Source: Pontibacter coccineus (GTDB lineage Bacteria; Bacteroidota; Bacteroidia; Cytophagales; Hymenobacteraceae). Taken from it: a DNA stretch of 64,000 nucleotides. Under the pieces are notes generated by a model. It did no database searches. It saw only the letters and a list, made by a program, of their open reading frames with translations, and was not told the DNA's origin. The DNA is taken from assembly GCF_030546575.1 (NCBI RefSeq), contig NZ_JAUOTN010000006.1, positions 186,001-250,000 on the forward strand. The letters run 5' to 3'. Shown piece after piece: positions 1 to 8,639 of the stretch. The stretch's first letter is position 1; each line of letters begins with the position of its first letter. A program made the position numbers and the translations under genes.

Positions 1-2
1 AG

Positions 3-218
3 GGAAGCCCCAAGCTACCGGAGGGAGCAATTGTGTTGACAGATATTTACTGTCACCCACAACGTAAGAATAAAGAGGGTGAATTCATTATATCAGCTAT
101 TGATAAAATTTCGAAGGAAGAGAAACAGAACGAAGTATACCTTTATACAGCAAAAGAAGGAATAGTAAGTTCGCTCAAATCTAGAAACAACATTGATCTA
201 TCACAGTCAATTCCTTGA
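3..218 (+). CDS. 3' end of an unknown protein (partial)
   Basis: The reading frame is open from the first full codon of the window to a TGA at 216-218, so this is the C-terminal part (about 71 residues) of a protein that starts upstream; an internal GTG at 33 could also start a 61-residue peptide. The visible part is hydrophilic, rich in Lys, Glu and Ile, and has no signal or membrane segment. I recognise no domain. A strong hairpin terminator follows at 251-279, which supports this being the end of a transcribed gene. Confidence 0.45.
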   Translation, partial: GSPKLPEGAIVLTDIYCHPQRKNKEGEFIISAIDKISKEEKQNEVYLYTAKEGIVSSLKSRNNIDLSQSIP

Positions 219-250
219 TTATTAGACATTTAAAATAGATATAAAAACAA

Positions 251-279
251 AAAAGGGATCTCTTAAAAGATCCCTTTTT
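251..279. terminator. Bidirectional intrinsic terminator
   Basis: An 11-bp perfect stem (251-261 with 268-278), a 6-nt loop, an A-run on the left flank and a T-run on the right. It lies between the + strand partial gene and the convergent CoA-binding gene and can serve both. Confidence 0.85.
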
Positions 280-387
280 CTAAAGTTTCCATAGACAACA
301 AATGCCATCTGCAAACTTTGATTATATTGGTTTATACGCCCGGTTTTTCCGGAGGTTACAGCACCCGGATAAAAATTATGGAAAAAT

Positions 388-750
388 TTAATAGGTGCTG
401 GAAGCCAGCATCACCAGCGTACAGTGGTGCATGGTTTCTATACCGGCATCCTCAGCCAGTTGCTCCAGTTCGCGGTTTTCGGTACCCGGATTGAAGATGA
501 TGCGCTTCGGTTGCAGGGAGATTATGTAGTCATACCAGGTCGGCTGGTTCTGCGGACCCACATAAAGCGTTACCGTGTCAACGCCTTCAATTTTTTGTTC
601 TTTATCCGTGATAATGGGTTGCCCGCCGACTTCTCCTTTGCGAATGCCCACCGGCACCACCTCGTGTCCGTGCTGTTGCAATCGGTGTATGGCCTTATAG
701 GCAAAACGGGAAGGATTATCAGTAGCACCCAGTACAAGTGTCTTTTTCAT
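388..750 (-). CDS. CoA-binding domain protein (CoA_binding_2/YccU family)
   Basis: A 120-residue single-domain Rossmann protein. The N-terminus has the family signature LVLGATDNPSRFAYKAI followed by HGHEVVPVG, and the middle part (QPTWYDYIISLQPKRIIFNPG) matches the usual CoA/nucleotide-binding fold. Members are short cytoplasmic proteins thought to bind CoA; their physiological role is not settled. It starts at an ATG on the minus strand and stands alone, separated from the upstream flavoprotein gene by about 90 nt. Family is clear, role unknown. Confidence 0.85.
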   Translation of the reverse strand: MKKTLVLGATDNPSRFAYKAIHRLQQHGHEVVPVGIRKGEVGGQPIITDKEQKIEGVDTVTLYVGPQNQPTWYDYIISLQPKRIIFNPGTENRELEQLAEDAGIETMHHCTLVMLASSTY

Positions 751-840
751 GGCTCAGATATTTTGATCTCTCTATTTAACCCCGATTAGGACAGAAACGT
801 TACAGCGCAATCAGGTATAAGCCAGGTGCAATACCATCGG

Positions 841-2418
841 CTATACCTGTCGCAGCACTTTGGCCGCGATCTTCTCGGCGCAACGCTCCCCATCCATGGC
901 AGCAGACACAATACCCCCTGCATAGCCGGCACCCTCTGCGCAAGGGTATAGGTTCTTGATCTGCACATGCTCCAATGTCTCGCGGTCACGCGGTATACGG
1001 ACAGGGGAGGAGGTGCGGCTTTCCACCCCGATGATCTGAGCGTAGTTACTCAGGTAACCGCGCATTTTATTGCCAAACGCCTTAAAACCTTCCCGCAGGC
1101 GGTAGGCCATGGCAGGTGAGAATAGCTCATTCATATCCACAGGCGTCAGGCCGGGCTGATAGGATGTCTCCAGCAAGGTACCGCCTGTCTTCTTTTGTGT
1201 AAAGTCGAGGAGGAGTTGAGCAGGGGCTTTTTGCGTGCCGCCGGCCATTTCACAGGCTTTTCGCTCCAGGGCTTCCTGCATGCGCAATCCGGCAAGCGGA
1301 CCGTACTTATCAAGTTCCATGTCCTCCAACTCAATGGCGACTACTATACCTGAGTTGGCGAACTTAGAGTCTCGGCGGCTTGGCGACATGCCATTCACCA
1401 CTACTTCGCCGGGAGCCGTAGCCGAGGGCACAATAAAGCCACCCGGGCACATGCAGAACGAGAAAATACCACGCTGTTTGTTGTCGTATACCGTCTGGTG
1501 CACCAGCGCATACGAAGAGGCCGGCAGCCAACAACCGCGGTCCTCACACTTGTACTGTATGCTGTCGATCAGTTTCTGCTGGTGCTCCACACGCACGCCC
1601 ATGGCAAAAGGCTTAGCCTCAATGGTAATGCCTTTGTGGTACAGTAACTCAAATATATCGCGGGCACTATGACCAGTGGCCAGGATCACGGCTTCCCCCA
1701 TGTATTCTTGTCCGTCCTGCGTCACGACACCTTTCATCTCGTCCTGCTCCAAGATAAAATCTGTGACACGCTTGTCAAACAGTACCTCACCGCCAGCTGC
1801 TTCTATACTTTCACGAATAGCAGAGATGATGCGGGGTAATTTGTTAGTGCCAATATGCGGATGGGCATCGAATAGGATGTCGCGGGTGGCGCCGTGCTGC
1901 ACAAAGATTTCGAGAATACGCTGCAGATCACCACGCTTTTTGGAGCGGGTATAGAGCTTGCCATCGGAGTAAGTACCGGCACCGCCTTCCCCAAAACAAT
2001 AGTTCGAGTCTGGGTTTACGATATGCTCTTTGTTTATGGCTGCCAGGTCACGTCGGCGGGAACGGACGTCTTTTCCACGCTCCAATACAATCGGCTTCAA
2101 GCCCAGCTCAATGCAGCGCAAGGCAGCAAAGAGTCCGGCGGGGCCAGCACCCACTATAATCACTTTCCTGGCGTTGCTGACATCAGGGTAGGTATACCTG
2201 GACGAAAGGATATCGGCGGGAGGGGTGTCCAGGTATAAGTCAGCCCGCACACGGAGCAAAACCTGTCGACCGCGTGCATCAATCGAGCGCTTGATGCGGT
2301 GGATGTGCTTGACATCTTCTGGCTTGAGACCTGCACTTACTATAAGCTCACGCTCCAACAGTTCGTCGTTGTACGCCACTTCCGGCGACAACACGACTTC
2401 AATTTCTTTCTTATTCAT
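841..2418 (-). CDS. FAD-dependent dehydrogenase, COG2509 family
   Basis: A 525-residue cytoplasmic flavoprotein. After an N-terminal alpha/beta domain of about 80 residues comes the FAD dinucleotide-binding motif VIIVGAGPAGLFAAL (residues about 87-100), then ERGKDVRSRRRD and the family-typical CFGEGGAGTYSDGKL. A second nucleotide-binding segment ends in VILATGHSARD, and the C-terminus has EGAGYAGGIVSAAMDG, which closes the FAD site. This is the architecture of the large uncharacterised COG2509 dehydrogenases; the substrate is unknown. The start is the ATG at 2416-2418. The gene is probably monocistronic: 246 nt separate it from kynA. Confidence 0.88.
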   Translation of the reverse strand: MNKKEIEVVLSPEVAYNDELLERELIVSAGLKPEDVKHIHRIKRSIDARGRQVLLRVRADLYLDTPPADILSSRYTYPDVSNARKVIIVGAGPAGLFAALRCIELGLKPIVLERGKDVRSRRRDLAAINKEHIVNPDSNYCFGEGGAGTYSDGKLYTRSKKRGDLQRILEIFVQHGATRDILFDAHPHIGTNKLPRIISAIRESIEAAGGEVLFDKRVTDFILEQDEMKGVVTQDGQEYMGEAVILATGHSARDIFELLYHKGITIEAKPFAMGVRVEHQQKLIDSIQYKCEDRGCWLPASSYALVHQTVYDNKQRGIFSFCMCPGGFIVPSATAPGEVVVNGMSPSRRDSKFANSGIVVAIELEDMELDKYGPLAGLRMQEALERKACEMAGGTQKAPAQLLLDFTQKKTGGTLLETSYQPGLTPVDMNELFSPAMAYRLREGFKAFGNKMRGYLSNYAQIIGVESRTSSPVRIPRDRETLEHVQIKNLYPCAEGAGYAGGIVSAAMDGERCAEKIAAKVLRQV

Positions 2419-2472
2419 TTACAAGCAGTAAGGTAGTTATCCTTAAATTATTCAATTAAATTACTTAGTTGC

Positions 2473-2503
2473 TAAATGGTTAAATTGTTAAATGGTTGTT
2501 TCT
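2473..2503. repeat. AAATTGTTAAATGGTT-type spacer repeat, first arm
   Basis: A tract built from the words GGTTAAATTGTTAAATGG. A related tract in inverse orientation lies at 2640-2666 at the other end of the same spacer, and similar words recur at 46501-46545 and 60456-60486. It is non-coding; function unknown. Confidence 0.5.
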
Positions 2504-2665
2504 TGAATTAAAGGTGTAGCGGTTCAATGTTATCCCGCTTATACATCAGACTGGATATTATCACAACGCATACAAGACAGTATACCTTAAAAGCAACCTA
2601 TACCTAATTAACAGCAAGGTCCAACAACCTAAAACAACAATTTAACCATCAGCAATTTAACAATT

Positions 2666-3634
2666 CTAAATATCCCCATTCAGCACTTTCTCTACCCAGC
2701 CTTTGCCCCAGTTCTCTAGTTCTTCTTCATTCCAGAGTTCCGGGTAAAAGATACGCCTCTGGAATTTTGGAGGCAGGTACTTCTGCCAGTTGGTGCCGCC
2801 GGTAGCTGCGATCACTTCGGGGTCACGCTGCAGGTAGCGTACGGCTGACTTGTAGTGCATCAGCGGCCAGTTCACATTCACGTTGCTGTCGAGTTCGCGC
2901 AACTGACGGATCAGGCGTGGGTTTTGCTGTTCCTCCTCAGACAAACGCTTGTAAGCAGACCAAACGTTCATATGCTCGTATTGCCTGGCAAACTGTATCA
3001 GCTGCTGGGTGTATTTCTCTTCAAATCTGATCAACGTCAGCGTTTTGGATCCTGACGAAACCTCAGTAGCACCTTCTTTCCAGTAAATGCAGCCCATCAT
3101 TTCTTCATGGGTGCTCTGCATTCCCAGCGCTTTGCGTTTTTCTTTATCGGTCAGGTTGCGCAGCTCGGTCGAGGCAATCTCGATCATGCGGTACTGCACC
3201 GACTGGAATCCGCTGGCTGGCATCAGCGCCATCCTGAACTGCAGAAACTGCTTCGGGTCCATCCCGTCCACCATCACATCAAACGAGTCGATCAGGTTCT
3301 CGAAATAGCGGTTGATGCGCTTCAAGCGTTTAAAGAGCACTTCACCTGTAAGCGCCTTGTCTTCACCTATTTGCCTGTATTCTTCCAGGCAAAGCTTAAA
3401 GTAAAGCTCCGTGATCTGGTGATACATGATGAAGATCTTTTCGTCAGGTATAGACGTGCGCGGATTCTGCAGGCTCAGCAACGTATCCAGGTGAATGTAG
3501 TCCCAGTAGTTGAGGTAGTCGGTGTAGTATAGGCCTTCCAGGTAGGCAGCCAAATCCTGGCCGAGTGGTACGTACTTGGCTTCCAGTCTTCTGAGCTGCT
3601 CCAGCACTTCCGGCTTAAAAAGTTGTTGCTCCAT
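2666..3634 (-). CDS. kynA: Tryptophan 2,3-dioxygenase
   Basis: A 322-residue protein of the haem-dependent tryptophan 2,3-dioxygenase family, which opens the indole ring of L-tryptophan with O2 to give N-formylkynurenine, the first step of the kynurenine route. Diagnostic segments are LNYWDYIHLDTLLSLQ, the substrate-pocket helix YHQITELYFKLCLEE, the conserved LMPASGFQSVQYRMIE and, near the C-terminus, WPLMHYKSAVRYL, whose His is the expected proximal haem ligand. It is an all-alpha cytoplasmic enzyme of usual length with an ATG start at 3632-3634. No other kynurenine genes are adjacent, so the rest of the pathway must be elsewhere. Confidence 0.92.
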   Translation of the reverse strand: MEQQLFKPEVLEQLRRLEAKYVPLGQDLAAYLEGLYYTDYLNYWDYIHLDTLLSLQNPRTSIPDEKIFIMYHQITELYFKLCLEEYRQIGEDKALTGEVLFKRLKRINRYFENLIDSFDVMVDGMDPKQFLQFRMALMPASGFQSVQYRMIEIASTELRNLTDKEKRKALGMQSTHEEMMGCIYWKEGATEVSSGSKTLTLIRFEEKYTQQLIQFARQYEHMNVWSAYKRLSEEEQQNPRLIRQLRELDSNVNVNWPLMHYKSAVRYLQRDPEVIAATGGTNWQKYLPPKFQRRIFYPELWNEEELENWGKGWVEKVLNGDI

Positions 3635-3980
3635 GGTATACAGATGGGGGTTGATGAGTCGCCATTAGCCTACAAATAAACTAAAACAATCGCATAGATT
3701 CGGGCTACACGCAAATATTTATCCCACACTATCTTTAAAACATAAATCGGTAGAAATAAATCCACAACTTGCAGGCAACCTTCTCTGCGTTACGAACATC
3801 CTGTGTACGGATGTCTTAAGAATCAAGCGTATGCGGCTGGAGGTTAATGGCCTTGATGACGATATTGATAGAGTAAATCCGGCTGTTGGTAGAAATCCAA
3901 AGAATATAACGGCGAAAAAATGTTATCATTAGCCTTATTTCTTAAATTTGGGTTTTACGATATTTACCCGATCCATCTCC
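3635..3980. other. Divergent spacer between kynA and the sdaAB operon
   Basis: 346 nt without a convincing gene. It must hold the promoter of kynA (leftward, not pinned down) and that of sdaAB (rightward, -7 box at 3943-3950). A 6-bp inverted repeat ACATCC/GGATGT at 3796-3814 resembles the short hairpins in the palindrome cluster near 60.7 kb. Confidence 0.5.
3943..3950 (+). promoter_or_regulatory. Bacteroidota -7 box for the sdaAB operon
   Basis: TAAATTTG fits TAnnTTTG exactly. Transcription would start a few nt downstream, giving a leader of about 25 nt before the ATG at 3981. The box overlaps the alternative non-ATG start at 3948, which argues for the later start. No good -33 TTTG is seen. 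Confidence 0.5.
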
Positions 3981-4658
3981 ATGGCAGAAAAAAGCAGTGT
4001 CTTTGATATGATAGGTCCCATCATGATCGGTCCTTCCAGCTCCCATACCGCCGGTGTGGTGCGCATTGCGCGCGCTGCGATTCGGGTATTAGGAGCTGCT
4101 CCCGAAGAAGCCATCATCACGTTCTATAATTCCTTTGCCCAAACTTATGAGGGACACGGCTCCGATCGTGCCATCGTGGCCGGCCTGCTGGATTTTAAAA
4201 CAGATGACAAGCGCATTAAGGAGGCTTTTGACCATGCCAAAGAGCGTGGCCTGAAATATACCTTCCGTTCTGTTGGAAATGCCTCTACGATGCACCCCAA
4301 CACCATCAAACTGAACCTGAAGGCGGGAGACCGCCAGGTAGAAGTGATCGGGCAGAGCCGCGGAGGGGGGGTGATCAATATCGTGGAGGTAGACGGTTTT
4401 ACGGCCAGCTTTTCGGCTAACCTGCACACGCTCATCATCGACGCGGATGACGTGAAGGGCAGTATCGCCTTCATCGCGACTGTGATCGCACACGATGACT
4501 GCAACATCGCCACCATGAACGTGTCACGCAAGGGCAGAAACGAAATGGCCCGCCAGTTCATCGAGATGGATTCAGGTATTAAGCCCATCACATTGGAGTA
4601 CCTGAAGCAGCTGAGTTGGGTGAAGCATGTGATCTACATTCCTAATATCGATCTTTAA
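3981..4658 (+). CDS. sdaAB: L-serine dehydratase, iron-sulfur-dependent, beta subunit
   Basis: A 225-residue subunit of the [4Fe-4S] L-serine ammonia-lyase, which deaminates serine to pyruvate. The N-terminus carries the family signature FDMIGPIMIGPSSSHTAG; the C-terminal third (from about residue 150, HTLIIDADDVKGSIAFIATVIA...) is an ACT-type regulatory domain. I chose the ATG at 3981 over the open frame from 3948 because the signature begins at once and a promoter box covers the earlier start. The alpha subunit, which holds the cluster cysteines, is not next to it. TolC-like, adaptor and gpsA genes follow at 14, 7 and 9 nt, suggesting one operon. Confidence 0.9.
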   Translation: MAEKSSVFDMIGPIMIGPSSSHTAGVVRIARAAIRVLGAAPEEAIITFYNSFAQTYEGHGSDRAIVAGLLDFKTDDKRIKEAFDHAKERGLKYTFRSVGNASTMHPNTIKLNLKAGDRQVEVIGQSRGGGVINIVEVDGFTASFSANLHTLIIDADDVKGSIAFIATVIAHDDCNIATMNVSRKGRNEMARQFIEMDSGIKPITLEYLKQLSWVKHVIYIPNIDL

Positions 4659-4672
4659 GAAGAAATCACACT

Positions 4673-6157
4673 ATGAAAAAAATGTCAAATAAAGTGCTCT
4701 TGCTGGCTCTTGGCTTAACAGTAGGCGGTTTTGGCTCGGCCATGGGGCAGCAGCAGCAGGGAGCAGGTGGCGACGGTATTTGGTCGCTGCAGGAAGCGGT
4801 TGAATATGCCAAGGCTAACAACCTGAACGTGCGCCAAAATGCCCTGAACCGCGATTTGAGCAAGGCTGATCTTGTCCAATCCAAAAACAACCGCCTGCCC
4901 AGTTTAAATGCAAATGGAAGCTATGGCTTCAATACAGGTTCGTTCCAGGATCCCGTAAACTTTACTTTGACCACAGATAATGCATGGTCAGCCAATGCAG
5001 GAATAAACGCCAGCCTTCCACTTTTTGCAGGGTTTCAGCAGGTAAATCAAGTAAAGCAAAATGAGCTGAATTTAGAAGCAAGCGAGCAGGAGTATCTTTC
5101 AGCACAAAACGATATTACGATTCAGATCGTGACTGCCTACCTGAACATTTTGTTTGCCAACGAGCAGATGAGTGTTTCCGATTTGCAGCGCAACCTGACC
5201 AACCAGCAACTAAGCCGCACGCGTGTCCTTTTCAAAGCAGGCAGCCTAGCCGAAAACTCTGTACTGGACCTGGAGTCGCAGCTGGCAACGGATGAACTAA
5301 ACTATATCACGGCTCAGAATCAGCGCGATATTTCCAGACTGAGGCTGATGCAGCTGCTAAATATACCGACCACAGAGGATTTTCAGGTAGAGATACCTAA
5401 TATACCGGAGCCAGATGAGAATCCGGTGATCGTGAATGGTAGCCAGGTGTACGACGTAGCCCTGCAAACACTGCCTGCAATAAAGGCAGCAGATTTACGA
5501 TTGCGCAGCACTGAAAAAGGAGTTGAAGTGGCACAGGGTGGATACTACCCACGCTTAAGCTTATTTGCAGCGGCATCCAGCCGGTACCTGAGCACCAGCA
5601 GGTTTTTCACAGGTGTTGAAACTGTCGAGCTTGGCCCCCTTCGTCCGCAAGTTGTGTATTATGACCAACAACGCACACGTTCTGAGACGCTATACTTTCC
5701 AAATATAGTAACCCAGCGTCTAGATGAAGATTACCCGCTATTTCGCCAATTCGAAGGCAATTTAGCTACACGGGTGGGTGTGTCATTAGACATTCCTATT
5801 CTCAATGGATTCCAGGTACGCACCAACGTACAACGCGCCAAGCTGCAACAGCAAAACGCGCAGTTGAATGCCGACATAGCTAAAAACAACCTGCGCCAGA
5901 CCATTGAGCAGGCGTATGTGGATGCCCTTGCGGCCCAGCGCCGTTATGCAGCGGCCCGCCAGCAGGTAAACGCTTCGGAAAAGAACTTTCGCAATGCTGA
6001 ATTAAGACTTCAGGGAGGAGTGATCAACACCGTAGATTTCAATGTGATAGCAAACACCTATCGCTCTGCTCAGTCCAGTTTGGTACAAGCAAAATACGAA
6101 TATACCTTTAAACTAAAAGTCCTGGACTTCTACCAGGGCAAAGACCTCTCTTTCTAA
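4673..6157 (+). CDS. TolC-family outer-membrane efflux protein
   Basis: A 494-residue protein with a signal peptide (about the first 25 residues, cut after SAMGQ) and two TolC-type coiled-coil/barrel repeats typical of OEP proteins: helices rich in Ala, Gln, Asn such as WSLQEAVEYAKANNLNVRQNAL and LRQTIEQAYVDALAAQRRYAAAR. TolC proteins form trimeric outer-membrane channels with a periplasmic tunnel. The adaptor gene starts 7 nt downstream, so both belong to one tripartite pump; the inner-membrane transporter is not in this neighbourhood. It follows sdaAB by 14 nt. Export substrate cannot be inferred. Confidence 0.9.
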   Translation: MKKMSNKVLLLALGLTVGGFGSAMGQQQQGAGGDGIWSLQEAVEYAKANNLNVRQNALNRDLSKADLVQSKNNRLPSLNANGSYGFNTGSFQDPVNFTLTTDNAWSANAGINASLPLFAGFQQVNQVKQNELNLEASEQEYLSAQNDITIQIVTAYLNILFANEQMSVSDLQRNLTNQQLSRTRVLFKAGSLAENSVLDLESQLATDELNYITAQNQRDISRLRLMQLLNIPTTEDFQVEIPNIPEPDENPVIVNGSQVYDVALQTLPAIKAADLRLRSTEKGVEVAQGGYYPRLSLFAAASSRYLSTSRFFTGVETVELGPLRPQVVYYDQQRTRSETLYFPNIVTQRLDEDYPLFRQFEGNLATRVGVSLDIPILNGFQVRTNVQRAKLQQQNAQLNADIAKNNLRQTIEQAYVDALAAQRRYAAARQQVNASEKNFRNAELRLQGGVINTVDFNVIANTYRSAQSSLVQAKYEYTFKLKVLDFYQGKDLSF

Positions 6158-6164
6158 TAAAATT

Positions 6165-7556
6165 ATGGCTGCAAAAAAATCAAATAAGCTTATCTACACC
6201 CTGATAGGCGGACTGGTTCTGATTCTTGTACTGGCTCTGGTAGCTAAAAAAGCAGGCTGGATCGGTAAAGAAGAAGGAACGGAGGTCGTGTTAGCAGATG
6301 TCAAGCGCACCGAGATCGTTGAGAAAGTAAGCGCCTCAGGTAAAGTACAACCTGAGACAGAAGTAAAAATCAGCCCGGACGTATCGGGTGAGATTATCGA
6401 GCTGACCGTGCAGGAAGGCGACTCTGTTGTGAAAGGCCAGTTGCTGGTGCGCATACGCCCTGATAACTACAAGTCGCTGGTAGACATGCAGACGGCCGGC
6501 GTAAACCAGGCCCGTGCTAATTTGTCGCAGTCTAAGGCGCGTCTGGCACAATCGCGTGCTAATTTTGCTCAGATAGAGCAGAACTATAAACGTAATAAGA
6601 GACTGTTTGACCAGAAAGTAATCTCCGAGGCCGAGTATCAGCAGATCAAAGCGCAGTACGAAGCCGGTAAGCAAGAGATAGAGTCACTGGCGCAGAGTGT
6701 TCGTGCTGCCGAGTTTGGTATTCAGAATGCGCAGGCCTCTTTGAATGATGCCCGCGAAAACTTGAACAAAACGACCATCTACGCACCAGTAAGTGGCACC
6801 GTGTCAAAACTTAATGTAGAGCGGGGTGAGCGCGTGGTGGGTACTTCCCAAATGGCTGGTACCGAGATCATGCGCATTGCCAACCTCAACAACATGGAAG
6901 TACGCGTGAACGTGAACGAGAACGACATCATCCGGGTAGGTATGGGCGACTCCGTTATTGTGGAAGTCGACTCGTACACAAGCCGCGATGAGAAGTTCAA
7001 AGGCATCGTAACCTCGATTGCCAACACCGCCAAGGACGCCGCCTCGCTGGAGGCAGTGACCGAGTTTGAGGTGCGCATTCGTTTACTGAACGATTCTTAC
7101 AGCCACCTGGCAGATAAGAATGCCCGACCGTTCCGTCCGGGTATGACTGCCTCAGTTGACATCATCACAGAGCGTAAAAACAATGTTTTATCTGTACCTT
7201 TGTCTGCAGTGACGACTCGTTCGAACACGCCAGCCAAGGCGGAGGGAGAAGATGGCGAAGAAAAAGACGCTGATAAAAATGCGGAAGCAGCTCCTGTTGC
7301 ACCTGCCGGCCCGGTTGAAGAAGTAGTGTTTGTGCACGATGCTGACAACACGGTTAAATCCGTAAAGGTGAAAACCGGTATCAGCGACTTCGATAACATC
7401 GAAATCCTCAGCGGCCTGAAAGAAGGCCAGAAGGTAGTTTCAGGTCCTTTCAGAGCGGTATCGAAAACCCTGAAAGACGGTGCTAAAGTGGCTGTGAAAG
7501 ACGAGAAGTCACTAAACAAATCAGCTTTGGCTGATGCGAATGGTGAAGAAAAATAA
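6165..7556 (+). CDS. HlyD/MacA-like periplasmic adaptor (membrane fusion protein)
   Basis: A 463-residue protein with one N-terminal membrane anchor (residues about 9-27), a lipoyl-like half (VKISPDVSGEIIELTVQEGDSV), a long coiled-coil hairpin (about residues 105-200, Ala/Gln/Asn-rich), the second lipoyl half (TTIYAPVSGTVSKLNVERGERV), a beta-barrel and a membrane-proximal domain. A low-complexity Glu/Ala/Asp insert occurs around residues 355-380. It bridges an inner-membrane transporter to the TolC-like channel encoded just upstream. The missing transporter (ABC or RND) must be elsewhere. Confidence 0.9.
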   Translation: MAAKKSNKLIYTLIGGLVLILVLALVAKKAGWIGKEEGTEVVLADVKRTEIVEKVSASGKVQPETEVKISPDVSGEIIELTVQEGDSVVKGQLLVRIRPDNYKSLVDMQTAGVNQARANLSQSKARLAQSRANFAQIEQNYKRNKRLFDQKVISEAEYQQIKAQYEAGKQEIESLAQSVRAAEFGIQNAQASLNDARENLNKTTIYAPVSGTVSKLNVERGERVVGTSQMAGTEIMRIANLNNMEVRVNVNENDIIRVGMGDSVIVEVDSYTSRDEKFKGIVTSIANTAKDAASLEAVTEFEVRIRLLNDSYSHLADKNARPFRPGMTASVDIITERKNNVLSVPLSAVTTRSNTPAKAEGEDGEEKDADKNAEAAPVAPAGPVEEVVFVHDADNTVKSVKVKTGISDFDNIEILSGLKEGQKVVSGPFRAVSKTLKDGAKVAVKDEKSLNKSALADANGEEK

Positions 7557-7565
7557 ACATCCGGT

Positions 7566-8555
7566 TTGGAAAAAATTGCAGTAATAGGAGGGGGAAGCTG
7601 GGCTTCGGCTCTGGTGAAGATCCTTTCAGAGAATAAATCGCAGGTTCACTGGTGGATGCGCAACGAAAACGACGTGCAGCACCTGATCAATTACCGCCAC
7701 AACCCGCGCTACCTGAGTGGCGTGACGTACGACCTGAACTACGTAAAGCCTTCAACGGACCTGCGCAGTGTGGTGGCCGTGGCAGACTGGGTTATCCTGG
7801 CTGTGCCCGCTGCCTTTATACAAGAGGCTTTGAGTGGTCTGGAGCGGAATGCCTTGAAGGACAAGGTGCTGATATCTGCCATTAAGGGGATGATCCCGAA
7901 GCAGAACATCCTGATCACCGACTACCTGGGGCAGCAGTACGGCGTACCGAACAGTCACCAACTGGTTATTGCCGGCCCCTGCCATGCCGAGGAAGTTGCG
8001 ATGGAGAAGCAGTCATACCTGACCATCGGCTCGTATGATCTACCTACGGCGGAGCGCTTCTGCGAACTGTTGCGTAACCGCTACACCAAAGCCAACCCAC
8101 TCGAAGACCTGGACGGTGTCGAGTACTGCGCCGTGATCAAGAACATCATCGCCCTGGCCTGCGGTATAGCCCGCGGCCTGAACTACGGTGATAACTTTCA
8201 GGCGGTTCTTGTATCGAATGCAATGCAGGAGATCGAGCGTTTTCTGCACGCCGTTATGCCGATCCACCGCGACCTGAACGGGTCGGCCTACCTGGGTGAT
8301 TTGCTCGTGACTGCTTACTCGCAGTTCAGCCGCAACCGTACCTTTGGTAACATGATCGGCCATGGGTATACCGTAAAATCGGCCCAGATAGAGATGAACA
8401 TGGTGGCGGAGGGGTACTATGCCGTTCAGAGCATTTACGAGCTGAACAAAAAGCTGAAAGTGGATATGCCGATCACGAAGGCGGTATACCTTATTTTGTA
8501 CGAGCGCATCGCACCGGCTGTCGAGTTTGAAATATTAAAGGAAAAACTCACTTAA
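7566..8555 (+). CDS. gpsA: Glycerol-3-phosphate dehydrogenase [NAD(P)+]
   Basis: A 329-residue cytoplasmic enzyme that reduces dihydroxyacetone phosphate to sn-glycerol-3-phosphate for phospholipid synthesis. The Rossmann motif IAVIGGGSWASAL is at the very N-terminus (usually GAGSWGTAL), with WVILAVPAAFIQEAL, the conserved ISAIKGM and the catalytic-lysine region YCAVIKNIIALACGIARGL. The only start that keeps the nucleotide-binding motif is TTG at 7566, 9 nt after the adaptor gene. It is the last gene of the operon; a strong terminator follows at 8571. Confidence 0.92.
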   Translation: MEKIAVIGGGSWASALVKILSENKSQVHWWMRNENDVQHLINYRHNPRYLSGVTYDLNYVKPSTDLRSVVAVADWVILAVPAAFIQEALSGLERNALKDKVLISAIKGMIPKQNILITDYLGQQYGVPNSHQLVIAGPCHAEEVAMEKQSYLTIGSYDLPTAERFCELLRNRYTKANPLEDLDGVEYCAVIKNIIALACGIARGLNYGDNFQAVLVSNAMQEIERFLHAVMPIHRDLNGSAYLGDLLVTAYSQFSRNRTFGNMIGHGYTVKSAQIEMNMVAEGYYAVQSIYELNKKLKVDMPITKAVYLILYERIAPAVEFEILKEKLT

Positions 8556-8570
8556 GTTGACCTACCAAAC

Positions 8571-8608
8571 AACGCGAAAGGCATACCCATGGTGTGCCTT
8601 TCGCGTTT
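8571..8608 (+). terminator. Intrinsic terminator after gpsA
   Basis: A 13-bp perfect stem (8571-8583 with 8595-8607) with a short loop and a brief T-run. It ends the sdaAB-TolC-adaptor-gpsA operon and separates it from the acyltransferase gene. Confidence 0.8.
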
Positions 8609-8639
8609 AAAGCCCTGGCCATCTGGCCGGGCCTTACAC